Assembly (NCBI RefSeq): GCF_001522545.3
Contig: NC_031781.1
Location: 7,693,487 to 7,757,486, forward strand
Source of the DNA: Parus major
Taxonomy: Eukaryota; Chordata; Aves; Passeriformes; Paridae
Direction of reading: 5' to 3'
Length of the DNA stretch: 64,000 nt
The notes under the pieces are model-generated. The model saw only the letters and a program-made list of their open reading frames with translations, made no database searches and was not told the origin of the DNA. This document shows positions 12,681 to 27,592 of this stretch, piece after piece; within the stretch, counting starts at the first letter, position 1, and every line of letters starts with the position of its first letter. The position numbers and the translations under genes were made by a program.

Positions 12681-15600
12681 TTTGTTTTCATGTAAATTCT
12701 ACATAGAAGAATTTGTGATCTCTCTCATCTACAAAACATGCTCCAACCACAATGGTCAGGGTCAAAAGAATCACTTGGTACAGAAATCAGTTAATTCCTT
12801 CATGAGGCAAGATACCTGCTCTCAACATGAATCTTTTACCTGGTGGTCAATTATCTGCCACTGCTGTTATCAGTCTGAGGTTTAGCCACTTGAAGGAATA
12901 TAAATGAAGATTTTCTTCCTCTCATAGTCTTACCAGATTTACCACGATACTCAGTCTTCCAAATTAGTCTATTTTCCCTATACTTTCTTTAAAGCAACTC
13001 CCTACTTGCTTTATGATAATAGAATGACACAGAAAAAAACCACAACCACTGCTAGATTTTGCTTGTGGATTACCATGTATCTAGCCTTTCAATATGTTTT
13101 TCAATATATTTTTCTAATACCTAGTAACTATTCATTCAAATTTGATTATTTGCACAGACTTTGATTCAGCTGTCCTAGGTGGAAGCAGGCACACTTTGCA
13201 GCTGCAAAGCTCTAACCAATAGCAGATACCCACAAATCCTACCACACCATGTCTCTTCTGTGCCACAGCAAAAGGAGCCACTTTATTCTGAACAAGAGGT
13301 AAAACTGTCAGTCTGCCCGGATGCACTGGATCACTCATAGGGCTGACTTGCACAGGATCAAAGAAAATAAGTCACCATAGGTACTACTATCTCAAAACCA
13401 AGCTACTTTTTTAAAATGCAGGGCAGGAAAAAAGCTGTTTCTTATAAAAGCTGGCCTGCTATCACCTGTGTCTGGGGTTTTTACATGCCTTTCCAGAGAC
13501 TGGGGTTGACAACTTTTATAATCAAATTTCAGTCAAGGATGCACACATACAGTCACCACTACTTGAAACAAGCTAAAAATTTAGTTCGACAAGCAAACTC
13601 TTCTTACACTACTTATAGAAGGCAAACTCAACTGCACATCAGCTGAGTCAAATTTAATGTCTTATTTTAGTGAATATTAATTTAATTTTGAAGGTCTCAA
13701 CAGATTCACTTTAACACGATGTTAATATGAACGTCCCTTCTGGAAAAGATTTTTCTTCTAGTGTCTCTACTTGAGTCAATAGGCATTACTGTGAACTGTG
13801 TGATGTGTGTCTGTGTTCAAGAGATTATTATTGTTTCATTTGCTTTGATTTGTTGGCTTTTTAACCAGTTCAAACTCTGGAACTTTTGCCTGAGTCAAAA
13901 CATGTGACTAAATGTATTGCTTTCCAGTGGCAGAATAAACATCTGGAATTGCTCTAGGAAAGCCCCAGTTGGCACACTACTGTCACAGGAACCATCCTAA
14001 TGACACACAATGCAGAGAACATTCTGGAGGCACACAGGAATTGTTTTGGCTGCCTTGTGTTTTATTGATCACAGCTGCTACAAAATCCATCTGAAGATGT
14101 TAATAAGATGCCCAAGCAAGGCAACCCAAGAGGTGCTTGAGTCAGGACTGCACCAGAAGTAGCTTCAGAACTGGGGAGAGTAAAATCCTCAGCTTAGGAG
14201 ACACCTCTGTGCTAAAGGGACAACATTAAAGTGTTTTATGTAGTTAATATTGGAACTCTCCTTTTACAGGGATTTTCTTTATCTCACATTTCTGACAAGT
14301 AAGTTAAAACCATGAAAATAAAGTTGTAAGGTATCATAAATGAAAAATAAACAGTTTCAGGCAATGCTATATGACTACCACTAATTACATGTATTTAGCT
14401 TGATTAAGAAAAAAGCAAAATAATGGAATTCATACTGTAGCCCAGTTTAGAATCCCTAGGGTAAGTAAGTGAAGAATTCACAGAATTCTTCATATTCTCT
14501 TTACATACTCTTAAAAATGAAAGTAGGCGCTATGCCTTTCTCAGGGTATCACCTGGACACAGGATGATAACAGTGCCTCCACTGCATCTTCAGAAATCTA
14601 GAATAACAAAAGTGATGGAGTTCATTTTCTGACCAAACAAAACTGCTCTTGACATGTTGAATGGACATATATTGCCAGTCTGTATTTTCAAATGTGTGAA
14701 GAACTTGTAAAACCTTAGAGAGATTAAAGCAGGTTTCATTACAACAGCTTTAACTCATGAACCACCAATGACTGTGTGGAGCTAGTGAAAAGGTAAAAGA
14801 AAGCAAATATTTCTCTAAGAGGAAAAGTCAGTAATACTGCTGCAACTGAACTTACATTAAAGGAATTTCATTTTATTGAAAACACATATAGTTCAAACAA
14901 CAAGATTTTTAGAGTTCACAGCTTCTTACACAATACTCTGGCTTTTCTTAAATAAAAGCAATCATGGTTGCCTTTATAATGTTATTTAAAGCTAGCTATT
15001 TTCTAAAGATGGATAGCTTTTCAATGTTAAAATACATATTCTTCAAAATCTCAGAAGAAAACACAGTTCTACTCCAAAAGAATAAGTCATTTTTCTTCCT
15101 CAAATGCTGATTGTGATCCACATGCACTTTGTCAGAATTTACCCTCACATAACACTAAAATGAATTCAGAAACTGCAGTGAAAACCATCTGCAGTGAAGC
15201 AAAGGATGAATGTTGCTTATCTAAAGAAAATAAAGGATGGACTGGTTTCAGGAAGAAAAGCCATCTTACATTTAAATTTTCTTAATTAAGTTTATTTGTA
15301 AACAACTCTTGAAATTCAGTACACCATTGTGTTCTACTACTTTGAACGGAAATAAAGTCACTAATTTGGCTCTTGACAGCTAAATTCACAATGCAATTTG
15401 AAGGTAGTAAATATGAAAGGCTATCAACTAAAATAAAATGTGAGCTTGTGAAATGATTACTTCCTTTAGCTGAGTTTATTAAACCTTTCTTTAGAGTTGC
15501 AAATCATTCTTCAAGCTAATAGAATTTTGGAATTGTTCAGTACTTTTGAAAAAATTATTCTCACAGTGTTTGATATTGGTACCTACCTTTCTGCTTCGAC

Positions 15601-18600
15601 TTTCCACAGCATCACTGAACCATTTGAGAGGCAATGAAATAATCAATATTTATTTTGATCATTGAAATTCTACCCTCCACTCCATGTTCTTTTTATGGTG
15701 GGTTCTTTAGATGCCCACATCAAGGGTTATGATAGACATTATGCACAATTTCCCAAAAAAATGCCAAAATGTTGAATGTTCTCCATCAGGCTCCTGAACA
15801 ACTCAGAAATAGCTCAGAACTATGCCTAAATTTTTATCTTCAAACCTTACTTCCCCAGAGGAATTAACACTGTGAAAAAAAACAACTTTAATTCTACTTG
15901 CATTTAAAAAAACAGCTCTCCCCAAACAAAGTCAACAACAACAAGAAAGCACAGTTCCCCAGGGCTGTACTTCTGTAGCAGAGGGAATTAACATGCATTA
16001 CTTTAGAGCAATATGTTCTGCCTGCTTAGCTCTTTAGTATATAAAGTCACTTCATCAACCCAATTATTTCTTTTTTTTCCCCCAAAGTAACTCTAAACTA
16101 CTTTAAAACACCTTCATTAGAGAAATGATTCAACAAGCACTGCTGCAAACCATGGAAATGTAAAAGCTGTTAAAAATGTATTAAATGCTGTCCATGCCAC
16201 AAGGGTACTAGTGTAAAATGACCTTAAGTTTAAAGGCTCCCTATGAAGGCAGAACAGTATCTGCTCTGCTTCTCCTAATGAATAACAAATGGGCCTTCAC
16301 AATTCATTTAGTTCAGTACAAGCTGCCATTACAACCCATTCTGTTTTTCTAACTTTGTGGTAATGTATCATCTTGCCTGACTCTATGTCATCTTCTTGAG
16401 GGTCACCAAAGGTATGTAACTCCACTCTCAATAATGAAAAAAAGGAGGAAGGAAAAAGAGATATGACAAATTTTGACAAAGCACCGACCAGTCCATTCTG
16501 ATATACTGTATCACACAGTGAGGCTCACACTTCCTACACAAAAATGCTTCCTGAACTGTAAAAAAAGTCAGAAGATCACGGAAGTCTTCTAAAGGATTCT
16601 GTTTTTCAATTAATAACTAAAATAAAACGATATCTGGGAAATAATTCTTTGGCCTTCTATTTTCTTTCTCTTGATTTTTTTGTTATGCCCTAAAATAGAA
16701 TCTGAATCTGAGCATTTTAAAAGGAATTAAAAGACCACGAATATTTATCTTTATTTCACAGATATTTAGAAACACACACTATGTTGCTATGAACAATTAG
16801 TCTTTTATCCAATTTTAGCTGGTAGTTTAACTTGCTCACCCTAAGGTTTTAATTATCCCCTCAGTCTGCATGCTCAGGCCTCAATTCATGCAGCTGGAAA
16901 TCTGCCTCAGTGATGTTATAACCTTGTTAATGTAACAAAAGAGGAGTTTACTTAAAACTGTACTGACTGTGGACTTAAGCCAAATTTACTTGAAAGAGGA
17001 AAGAGACTGTCAAAAATCCCACAATAAACACAGAAATGCAGTTCTTTCATAACCTTCACCTTAATTCATATAGACAAGCAATTTACATGTAAGTGGATTC
17101 ATATGGCCTGTGAGGGGCCTCCTCTCTGGAGCTGGACTATTCTCCATACCCTACCCCCCCTCTTGAACAAAAAAAGCTCCAACAGCTCACTTTACAAAAA
17201 TGGCAGAGTATCTGCAATCTTTTTAAATCACAATAAAACATAATTAAGATAAACATTTATAAAGCTAGTCAGTATCAATAAAGGCAGCATAATTTCACAA
17301 AGCCAATTTCACCTAAGTTCAGCTAGTCCTTCATCAAATACATATTTAAATTCAATAAACATTTTATTTGAAAAGTGGAAACTTGCACTAATGAGGTAAT
17401 AGTTACATTAGCCTTAAGTGGAACTTGCTTGTCAGACACTGATATCCCCTATCATTTAGCTGCTAAATTACAGGAGGGATTTCCTAAACTCATCTGTTAA
17501 TTAGATTCATTTTTAGACTAGATACTACCAAAACCCCACATTAGACTAAACAAAACATCACAGTATTGATGTGTCAAAGGAAGATTATTCTGAGAGAAAA
17601 AATTATAAATTCTGTTTTTTAATAGAATTGTAAAAATCCTGTAGGTAAATTTCCTTCCTGACTGGATCCTTGTAGTACTTTTATAAGAGAGCACTGGGTA
17701 CCTGGGAGGGATGCACAGACACAAGAACCAGGAACACTGGTTTAATTTCAGCAGTTTTCTGTCAGTTGTTAACAAAATAATCCAGGTGGGCACAGAAGTT
17801 AATGGGAACCCAAAACAAAATTGGAAAGCAGTCAACTTTGTTTCATGTCTGCTGCAAGTTCAGACATTTTTCATTAGGTGAAAAGTCTTCTAAGCTCATG
17901 AATGTCAGAGCATTTTGCACTCTGCTAAGAGGGTATCAGGTTGCTGGATGTTAGATGATGATCTACCCTGCTTCTACTCTTTAGGTGTTACGTAATAATC
18001 CCTGCTTTTTGCTACTGAATTTCACACTAGTCCCAAAGCCAGCTCCTGCTCTAAACCTCACAGACATCAAATGTTTTTGTTTACTGACCACACAAGAAAC
18101 TTCCCAAGGTAGTCATGCAAGAGCTGGATGAAGTTGTCCAGCTCATAAAAAAAATTCACAAGTCAACAAAATGAGGGAATTCTGTATTTTGGGGCTTTTA
18201 GAGTGGGGGTAAATGTTCCTTTCAGTTTAAAAGCTCTCCCAATCAACTGCACTTAACCAGCCTCTGTGACACTTGCCATAACATGCAGACAGGTGACCAT
18301 AACTACAACAGAATCCCCTCACAAAAAAACCCTTCCTTGGCATTTTCTACTCAGTACCTATCTCTCTCTGTTACCTGACAATAATAAAGGCAAGGAGGTC
18401 ATAAACCAAAAGAACAAAGCAGCACATTTAATGGCTGTCTCTGTTAGATCACTCTGTATTTCACCCTCCCACCTAGAAGATGAGACTCATGGAAGCCAGT
18501 TTTCAAACTATGCAAGAAGTTTGTTAGGAAGCACAGAAGAATAATCCATCATAACTAGAATGATTTTAGCAAATGGTCATTATCAGAGTCCTGTGTGGCC

Positions 18601-21589
18601 TAATTTTGGTCAGAGCTGAATGCAACAATGATAAACTACATGTTTGAGGTAGGAGTGGTTAGAAAATGGGAAGAGTTCAGCCACAAAAAAGTATTTTACA
18701 TTCCTTATGTAAGGCAATAAAACACTGTTTGCCCTTCAGTATCTGCACATTTACAAAACTGAAACTGGATGGGTTTTGAGAAAATCATTATTAAATATGA
18801 TGGAAAAAAAATATATCAAACCCTTCACTTGCATCCCCCAAAAAAACTTTTAGTACTAAAATGTAACACAGTAAGCATAGTACTCCTACTAAAATGATGC
18901 AAGCTCCTCTACAAAAGTAACATTTCTATTTACCAACAACCATAAAATCTTTCACCAAAGATATTCTAAGTTTGTCCTGTCACCCAGCTTTTGTTTCACC
19001 TTGAAAATTTGTCTGTTCAGTTGAAGCCACATTACCCTAAAGAAGCAAGCCGAGGTGTTCTTTTAAGGTGATATTTAAGCTGAACAAAACAGCTTGACTA
19101 TAGGACCTAGCACAGACTTATATAATGTATTTTCTTAAATAGGTGTTTCCTTTGCTGAGATACCCTGGTACACTGCACAACACTGTGGACTTAGCCAGCT
19201 TTGTTCACAATCAGAGAAAATTGAGATGAGCTCATCCTGATTTCCACTGCCATCACATAATTCATGATCTGTTAGTCTCTGCTAAGCAGTAACATAGCAT
19301 TGAAAGGAGAGGTGTTGTTCCTTGAAAAGGTAGTGCTTTAGCACATTTTTGTACGCTGTGTCATATTTTAAGAATATGCATTTGAAGAATTCTCTTTTTG
19401 CTGCAATGTTTCCATATTCAGATAGTGTTGCCAGTCATAACGTCATGCATGCTTTTATTATTATCTTGTTTATTATAGTTATGATGGATGAGAACCCATT
19501 ATACCTGGCACTGCATTAATAAAGGGGATGGATCAGCCTTGTCAAGGTCACAATCAGTAATCTAGACACGGTTCAATGTGAGGGCACAAACACCATCACC
19601 ACAAGTGTGAGTCCAACTCCAAAAGGCAAATTTTTTTCCTCATTTCAAAATAGAGCTACAGACCTCTAGGAGGATAAATTTCTACAGGTGTCACTATATA
19701 AGTTAAATAAAAGAGTAAATGTTACTTATGGCCCTGCAGGCAGAAGGGCTGCCCTGTGAGCTCATGGCTTACAAAGCAAAGAGAAGGCACATTGGAGAAG
19801 CAGCAGTGAACCCTCCCAGACAAGAGAGAGCAAACCTTCAAGCACACCTTGCACCTTACTGCACGAGAGAACACAGCTAGAGGGAACTAAGGAATGGGAA
19901 TCTAGATGTGTTCTCCCACAGCACAGAGAGAAGTAGTTGTTTTGCTGGGGGCATGGGGAGGACTAAGGAAGAACAGGAAGACGGATTTACTTCTCAGCAC
20001 CTTAGAAGTAATGGGAAGACAGAGAAAGCTAATCAAACCTTTCCCTTCTGCTGCTAGAAAAACTTCTGTTTGATTGCTTCTGACTCGGTTCTCTCCTGAC
20101 TTTATAAGACATTTTCCTTCTAACAGAAAACATGCATTTCTAAGCACATTTTATATTTTGTATTTTTATACAATATTAAAAAATAATCTACCAGTTTAGT
20201 TTAAATGATCCAAAGCTTTAAAATTTGGTTCTCCATCTCAAAGATTTTGAGATTACATTAAATTCAGCATTATCCCACTGGGGACACCTTCAGTTCATAA
20301 TTCCTATCATTGAATAGCATGGCCTGCATCTCAATTATGCAAGATTTGCCACTAGAAAAAGGAAAAAGGAAAAAAAAAAACAACCAAAACCTGACCCATC
20401 ATATTTTGAGGTTTAAAATGCAGAAACATCTGCTAGAATCATATTGAGCTGGCTGAGGTTAGGAATATGGGAGCCTGCAGTTGATCAGCGCTGCCCTAGG
20501 TGTCACAGAGGCCAATGGGAATTACACTAAGAGGGTTTCAGTAGACAAGGGCGTAATTCAGTCAGCTTTAAAAAAATCCATGAAACAGAAGCCTAACTTT
20601 TTCTTTCTTTTTTTTTTTCACTTTCAGCCTCCTACTCCTTCCTTTCTGATTTTTGAGCCATTTGTTCTTTTGAGTGTATTATCAGAGGTGGAGGCCTCTA
20701 CATTCCCATGCTGGCTGAGCTTCAAAACAAATGCCATCCTATCTAATAATTTTTACCATCATTAATTTTTTTACCCAAGAAAAGCATTTTTAAGATAAGT
20801 TTAAAACAAAGTATATATAGCTTTGTCAAGATCACTGATTGCAGGGTACAATCTTTTCTATTTTTTATATTTTCTAACATTGCAAATAAAGTTGTCCAAT
20901 AGAAACTAAAAAGTTTAATACTTAGTAGATAGCATATTCACTTTTTCTTCTTTATCTAGAAGTTAGGATTGCTAAACTGCTCAGTAATTTAAATTCAGAT
21001 AAAAATAAGAAGCTTCCTTAGAAAATTTTAATCCCTGACACATTTATACATAAAAACAAAAAAGCATTTTAATTTAAAGATATTGATTTAAAAGGAAAAA
21101 GAAAATAATGGGAGAACTAAAGGCAATGAATTTCAACTGCAATTGTTTCTTCAAATTTTCATTCACATTACAAACGGCTGGAATACTTTGCATCTCCACA
21201 TCCTTCAAGCAGTTTGAAACACCTGTAAACCTGAAACACTGTTAATCCTGCCTGTCTTCTAAGTGGTTAAATCACTAGAGAATGTCATGTAACTGTCATA
21301 TCTCACTTATAACCTGCACTTTAAACCAATCATTTTGTCACATCATCTTGTAAATCCACTTATACACTATAGGGCAACAGAAGACACAAAAGGCCATTCA
21401 AAGTGTGGCCACTGATTTTAATCAGTTCTTAAAAAAAATAAAATTAAAAATGGGTTAGAAATCATCACTCTGTGTTTCAGTGAAAGTGAGCAATGTGGAA
21501 GGAAAGAGCTGATACTGCAGATGGAAAATAAATTTTAGGAACACAGGTCAAGAACAACAGCCAAAGAGTATAAAGAAGCCCATAAAGAG
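12681..21589 (-). other. ERC2 intron, no gene seen
   Basis: AT-rich unique sequence. Homopolymer and pyrimidine tracts are present, including a good acceptor-like tract on the plus strand that ends in cactttcag near 20628. No neighbouring frame looks coding. A C7 run lies near 17155. I see no gene or recognisable repeat. Confidence 0.55.
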
Positions 21590-21910
21590 CCAGTTCTTGT
21601 CTATGAATTTGTCTAACCCCTTTTGGAATCAGCTGATGTCTCTGTGGAAGCAAGTTCCAGATCACCAGCCAACCACTCCACAAAGCAGCACTTCTCCCCT
21701 TCAAATCGATCACTGATTAAATTCAGCAAGTGCCTGATACTCCTCACGCTGGGAGATCTGACTGAACTCCACATTGAGTTTATGCCTGCCTTCCTGATTC
21801 TTCAAACATATCCTCCCTCCCCCTGCCTTACCCTCCCTAGAGTCAGAAGTCTTTTAAGTCTCTCCCTCATAAAGCAGCTACAGGATCCCCTTGATCTCTC
21901 TATTATTCAG
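21590..21910 (-). mobile_element. Old CR1-type LINE fragment, minus orientation
   Basis: The plus strand contains 'ctatgaatttgtctaaccccttttggaatcagctgatgtctctgtggaagcaagttccagatca' and later 'agtcttttaagtctctccctcataaagcagct'. This is the reverse complement order of an ancient amniote CR1-family 3' region. Divergence is much greater than in the CR1 piece at 52971, so the copy is old. The middle (about 21720-21820) is hard to align by eye. The ends are approximate. Confidence 0.6.
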
Positions 21911-24900
21911 GTCCTGGGGAAAGCACTAAACCCCTGAAAACTATTGTAGAATTCAAAACATAAAATGTTTGCTGGAGCACTGACTGTCATATTTCTCTTG
22001 AAGCAAGGTACCAGAATGGGTAAGGAACAATAGCAACAAAGCTGGAAAGCAAAGTGCACTCCTAGGACACAGAGTGAGAATGACCATCAAATTCTCTTTC
22101 TGCCTGCCAGGTGCCTTAAATCATGTGGATCAAAGGAACCTGAAAGACCACTTGCACAACTAGAGGGAAAATCCTTATAAAATGAAGAAAACAAGTCAGA
22201 CTTGTTTTCTAGCTCAGAAAAGTATGCTTAATTATTATGACCATAATATGCATTGTCTGGAATATGTTTGAACTCCTGGTTTGCCTTCAGACATGCCTCT
22301 GTAACATAAGCACTGCTACCTTTCCATAACAGAGAGGAAGACACTGTCTCCTCGGAAACACTTAGAAAAGGTTGCTACTGCCCTCTCCCACTGTCTAAAG
22401 GGGGGAGAAACAATGGGAGAGGACCCAACTTCCTTTACTTGGATATTGATATGAAAGTAGGCCAACCACTGTCTCTCATATCATAGTTTGTAGAAATCCT
22501 AAACTGATGTTACTAACCTTCAATAGCAGGTGAAAACCTACTTTGAAAGTAAATTATGACCTTCGAAAGAACAAAATGAAAAAACAAAATTTGCTTCCCA
22601 TGCTGATGAGTTCTGAATCTTATAGAACAAAACAATATACTATCCTTTAGTCTGAGCATAGGAGACTCTCAAGTAAGTAGGACCTTGGTGACACTGGTAT
22701 GTCTTTAAGAGAGGTGCTGTGACAAGTAAACAGCTCACTCATTCTATTCTCACAGAGAGAAACGTTTTATTGCTTAGTGCCTCTTCGTTGTTTACAAAAG
22801 AAAAACATCTTTTCATTTTAGTCAAGAAAGCTTCTGTTCCAGAGAACAAAGCCTTCATTTGGCCTTCTCTAATCTTTATAGTGTTTGCAAGTTGGTGTCA
22901 AAAATGTTAGTCAAGGCATGCTGTGTTACAGGTCTGCTGGGCAAAAACAGCCACAAGAGACTTTCCACCCAAGTTAGGAGACCACATTACCATTCTAACT
23001 ACTTCCTATGGAAGTCACAGTTGTATCAACATCCTGCTGTTTTGTTTGTATTTAACTTGGGATATGACTCTCTACACTCTCAGCATGAATCCTACAATTA
23101 AACTGAAGCAGTCCACAGGTTACTAAAAAACAGTCTAGTATTCAGCATTTGAAATAGTACAATTTTTGAGACAATCAACTTGCTATCTGAACATGTTTAT
23201 AGTATACATTACCACAGCTGAAACAAGTCAAAATAACTTTTCTAATAAAATTATAAAAAATAGTAAATTTCTTCCAGATAATTATCTTTTCTTTACAGCT
23301 ATTTATACACTGTTCTGTTATCTAACCTGTTGAATAAAGACATATTAAAGACTTCACATCAGAGAAACTATCATAGATATCATTCTCCAAATATAAGCTG
23401 AAAAAGTAGAAAAAAATTAAAATTATTCTTCTTTCAAAATAATACTTTATTAATAATATAAGAAATCTTATCCTTGTTGTGTTTGCTTGAACTTCAAAGA
23501 GACTCATTTAATGCCATGTGTCCACTACTGCTCATTCGGCCTAGAACTATTGCCAAGGAAGATGCTGGCTGTTTTTAGAATATACCAGCATTTAAAAAGG
23601 AGCATAAACTAAGCAACTTTGCCCACACCTTTCAGTGAAACACCTCAGGTTCCAGCATAGGCAAGAGAACTGATTATCTCCCTTCCTGTTTTCTTTTTGG
23701 AAAGATCGGTGCAGGGAAAAGCTCTGCCTGGCTGTAACACAGCAAGGTGGGTCTGTAGAGAAACCACGCTTTTAAGTGATTTTAAGAAGTTCTACACATT
23801 CCAAAGGGCAGTTCCAACCCTAAATCACTCTGCCAATTTCTCCCACCTTGCTATATTCCTTTCCTTGTCCTTCATGTTGTATTGAAGAACCCAAAAAAAA
23901 AAAGGAAATTAACTTCATGACTACATGCAAGTAGAGTCCCTGCAATTTCATCACATTTCCTGTGTCATGCCTCTGGCCTGTGCCTGCCCTGAACAGGTGA
24001 CTTGTACACGTAATTACTCTGAAACATTCCAGATGCACTGGATTAACTACCCACACAGAGATTTCAGAAGCACTTTTCACCCACAGCAATGAGGAAGAAA
24101 CCACTCTCCTGTGGGTGTCAGAACCTCTTAGGGTTGAGCAATTAGGACATAAATAAAGGCAAACATGTTGAGTTCCCTCCCCAGGTGTCAGTTTCAGATG
24201 GTGATGGATGGAAATAGTAATAGGATAATGTAAGGCAGGGACATGAGCTGATTTGTCCAGGTGCTGGAAACACATCTAGATAGATTCTCTGGATATCCAA
24301 CGGCTCTTGTCAGAACTGCAGCTCCTGCTGAGCTGCTACACAGATGTGAAATCCACAACTTCTACTCCAGTAAAATTTATAGGTGGAAAAAAGGGGTATG
24401 TCTGCAGAAAACCAGATGAATGGTAAACTTCCTTATACTTCTGCCACTAGTACTTCATAAAGCATTTTGACTTCCATAGAAATTCTGACTCCTTAGTTTT
24501 ATATTTTACACAGTCTTTCCTGTAGGCTGTGACCCCTGACTTCCAGAATCCATTCAAAGACCCTCTTCAACCCTGCAATATTCTGAGAAGTCCACTTGAA
24601 GCCATTTGCATGCTTCTCCATGCCTGAAGCTCTTGCTTTAGGTGGCAGGAGGGCACCAGTCAGACCAGGTGACCGACAAGGGGACAAAGCACATTCTCAT
24701 CCCAACAGGACCAGCCTCCTCCTCACCCTGTGGAGCTGCTCATTCTCACTTTGGCAAACCAAGAGGCTCCAGACCATGGTCTTGCACCCAAGACTGGCAT
24801 CTAGTGGCAAATCCAAATGCCCCCTCCTTGTCTGGCAGAGCCACTGACCCAGCAGGCAAAGGGCACTGTGTGTTCAGCACTTCTGCACAGAGTGGCAGCT

Positions 24901-27510
24901 GCTGGGACTGAATGCTTGGTGGAAAAGACATTTTATCCCCTTCTTCCCATAACTGATCCATCCCTGACTGTACACAGGTGCTGTTAAATGAATAAACCTA
25001 CTGAAAAACAAAGATAAGAAATATTCATTTATTATTTTCAGTGGAGAAATGGTGACCATACTTAAACAAAGGAAGGGATGTTTAATTTTATACTGTCACG
25101 GTAAATAAGTTTACTGCAAAATCTAACTTAAAATATATATTATTTTGACAGCGCAGCAATGTTCTATTTTTGTTACTGAAAAAAATAACTAGTAGCTGGG
25201 GTTTTCTTAGGAGATCTTTAATGCTTCATTGCTAATCATCTGATTTATTCCACATAAGGGAAAATATATTTTCTTCTGGAAATTTGTAGTGAATTTCAGG
25301 GTGAAGTCACTTCCAACAAAACTGATTTAGCAATACCCACAGGTGATGGCATGAACTCTATTAAAGGCAAGGAAATTGCCTTTCAAACTCTTGGCAAGCA
25401 TTTCATTCAGGATACTACGAAAGCTTCAGAGCAGTGAGTATGCTGAGTTAACAGAGGAAATACTCAGTAATTAACAACTTAATCTCAAAAATTAAGACTT
25501 GTCAGATCTTCAGGTCAAAACATGAAATTTGGTCTTTTGGGGCATTAATCACATGGCCACTCACTAAGTGTAGTCACTGAAAGATAATCAAATTAATGCA
25601 AAACCACAATGAAATATTTTCTAACCTTGTATTTAAACCATAAATAGAGTAAATATCACATAAAGTTAACTTAAAGATTATCAACCAAGAAAATATTAAT
25701 TTTGATAACAAAGTTGGGGGGAGAGTGAGTGTTGGAGTTTTGTGTTTTCTTCCTAGCTTTAGAGGTTGCAGCTGAAGATAAAATGCATATAATTTAAAAC
25801 TTGAACTTACAAGAAGAGTGACAATCATTTTTACATCTTTTCCACCACATGCCATTAGACTCTTCTATGACTTTTGGCTCTTCAGGTCAAATTTTATATC
25901 TTCTAAAGTGAAATAATTTTGACCATTTCTAAAAAGATGTTCTGTCCCATGGAGCAAAACCCACTTTCCATGAGGGCAGGCATTTATTTCACATACATAT
26001 ATATATATAAGGCACTTTTAATATTATATAAACACTCATTTATCTATCTATACAGCTACCTAATTTTGTTACAAGCAGGTTTATGAGTTTTGGAAGGAAC
26101 CACCACATAGGAAAGGAGATCTGCATTGTGGTCATGAAAGTATGCTCCATAAATATGGCATTCCTGAAACATCTGACAAACCTCTACCACATCACAGCAC
26201 TGAAACTTCTCCTACCCTCAAGCTCTTCATGTTACAAAATGAATAAGCTTTTCTAGGCAAGCCTTGTGAAGTTCTCAGGAGGTTGTGCACTCTCAAAAAA
26301 CAAAAACAGTATCTGGAAAAAGTAGTCTTAGAATATATTTCTAGCTACCATATTTAAAGTTCAGGCCAACTGAAATATTTCTATGGATGATAAAATACAT
26401 CTTTTAAAAAAACATTACCATGGCTTTTGTCACACTATGCAATACAGATTTTTTAAAGTATCACTTACTAAAAAATAAAAAGTTCATTGATTTTTTTTTA
26501 TGCTCAAAGATAGAAAGAGCACAAAGTAAGAAGACAATTAGGCAAAATGATGGATTTGAGCATATGCTGCATTTTACTGTTAAAATGTATGCATAACTTC
26601 AATTAATGTCAATATGAGTTATGTGTGTACTGCTAAAGTAATATCACCATAACAAAAATATTTCCTCCAGAACTAATAAAGTAATATTTTAATAGACATT
26701 TAAAAAAAAAATCACATATTCAGAAAATAACATGCAAATGCAATTCCTTCTTCAAACATACACTTTCAAACTCTTTAAAATAAACCTTATTTTTTCAAAA
26801 ATTGGCATCAAGTTAAAGAGTTGATTTTATCCAATTACCTTTCATTTAATGGATACTGATCTTGTTTCCAGTTCAAAAAGACCAACCAGATATGAGTAAG
26901 ACTAAGCTGCTATCCATTTTTATTCTAAACTTCCATAAATAACCAAATTTATATGGGAACAAGAAATGACAATTGAAGAAGTTATCTAAAACTGACAACT
27001 GATTGTGGCCAGTAAATTGAGATGGATCTTTATAATGACAGCCAGATGGGCCTAGAATGCAGAGCTATGGTTGGAACTTGAACATAATACAAGCATAGGA
27101 AATGATAATGAATGTTCTTAAACACACAATTCATGCCTATTTAACTGGAAACTAGTAGCCAAAAACTGTAATCACTCAATATTGAATATTTTAAATGATA
27201 AATAGAAATTATGGTCAATGCTTCCAATTAATAAGTTATCTTAAAATGACAGAGATAAGACACAATTTTTTATTATATTATTACAACACAGAATTATCAT
27301 TGTTCTCTATGCAGCTGTCTAGGTCCTAGCTAGCATCAAAAATCTGTTTTTGAAAATATCTTGTTCATTTTTTAAAAAACAATATTGACCATATTCTGTA
27401 ATAATGTAGCAGTTTTATAAGGTTTGCTTCACTTATTTCAGTGAGCAATTGCAAAAATTACACTACTGCAATTAAATATCTGAATTGTTTCTAAAAGACA
27501 TTTATGAGCA
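21911..27510 (-). other. ERC2 intron, no gene; GC-richer patch at 24490-24960
   Basis: AT-rich unique sequence except for a GC-richer patch at about 24490-24960. That patch is open in several overlapping short frames on both strands. The overlapping openness reflects composition, and no translation resembles a known protein. Small AT microsatellite-like runs occur near 26000-26045. An A12 run lies at about 23893. Confidence 0.55.
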
Positions 27511-27592
27511 GGATCATAAAATGGTTTGGGTTTGAAGGGACCCTGAAGATCATCTATTTCCCAAATCCCTGCCATGGGAGGAACACCTCCCA
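27511..27592 (-). mobile_element. CR1 LINE 3'-terminal fragment, minus orientation
   Basis: The plus strand reads ggatcataaaatggtttggg, then tttgaagggaccctgaagatcatct, followed by a 'ccctgccatgggaggaacacctcccat' type block. This is the reverse complement of a CR1 3' tail, starting at the eroded terminal repeat. It is only about 80 bp and strongly 5'-truncated. Confidence 0.85.

Noticed and set aside
20599..20628. Strong acceptor-like tract on the plus strand ending cactttcag
   Set aside because: It is antisense to ERC2 and no coding-like or known exon follows. T-rich tracts are frequent in this intron.
25990..26050. AT and TATC runs (acatacatatatatatata, tatctatctata)
   Set aside because: Too short and imperfect to annotate as separate microsatellites.
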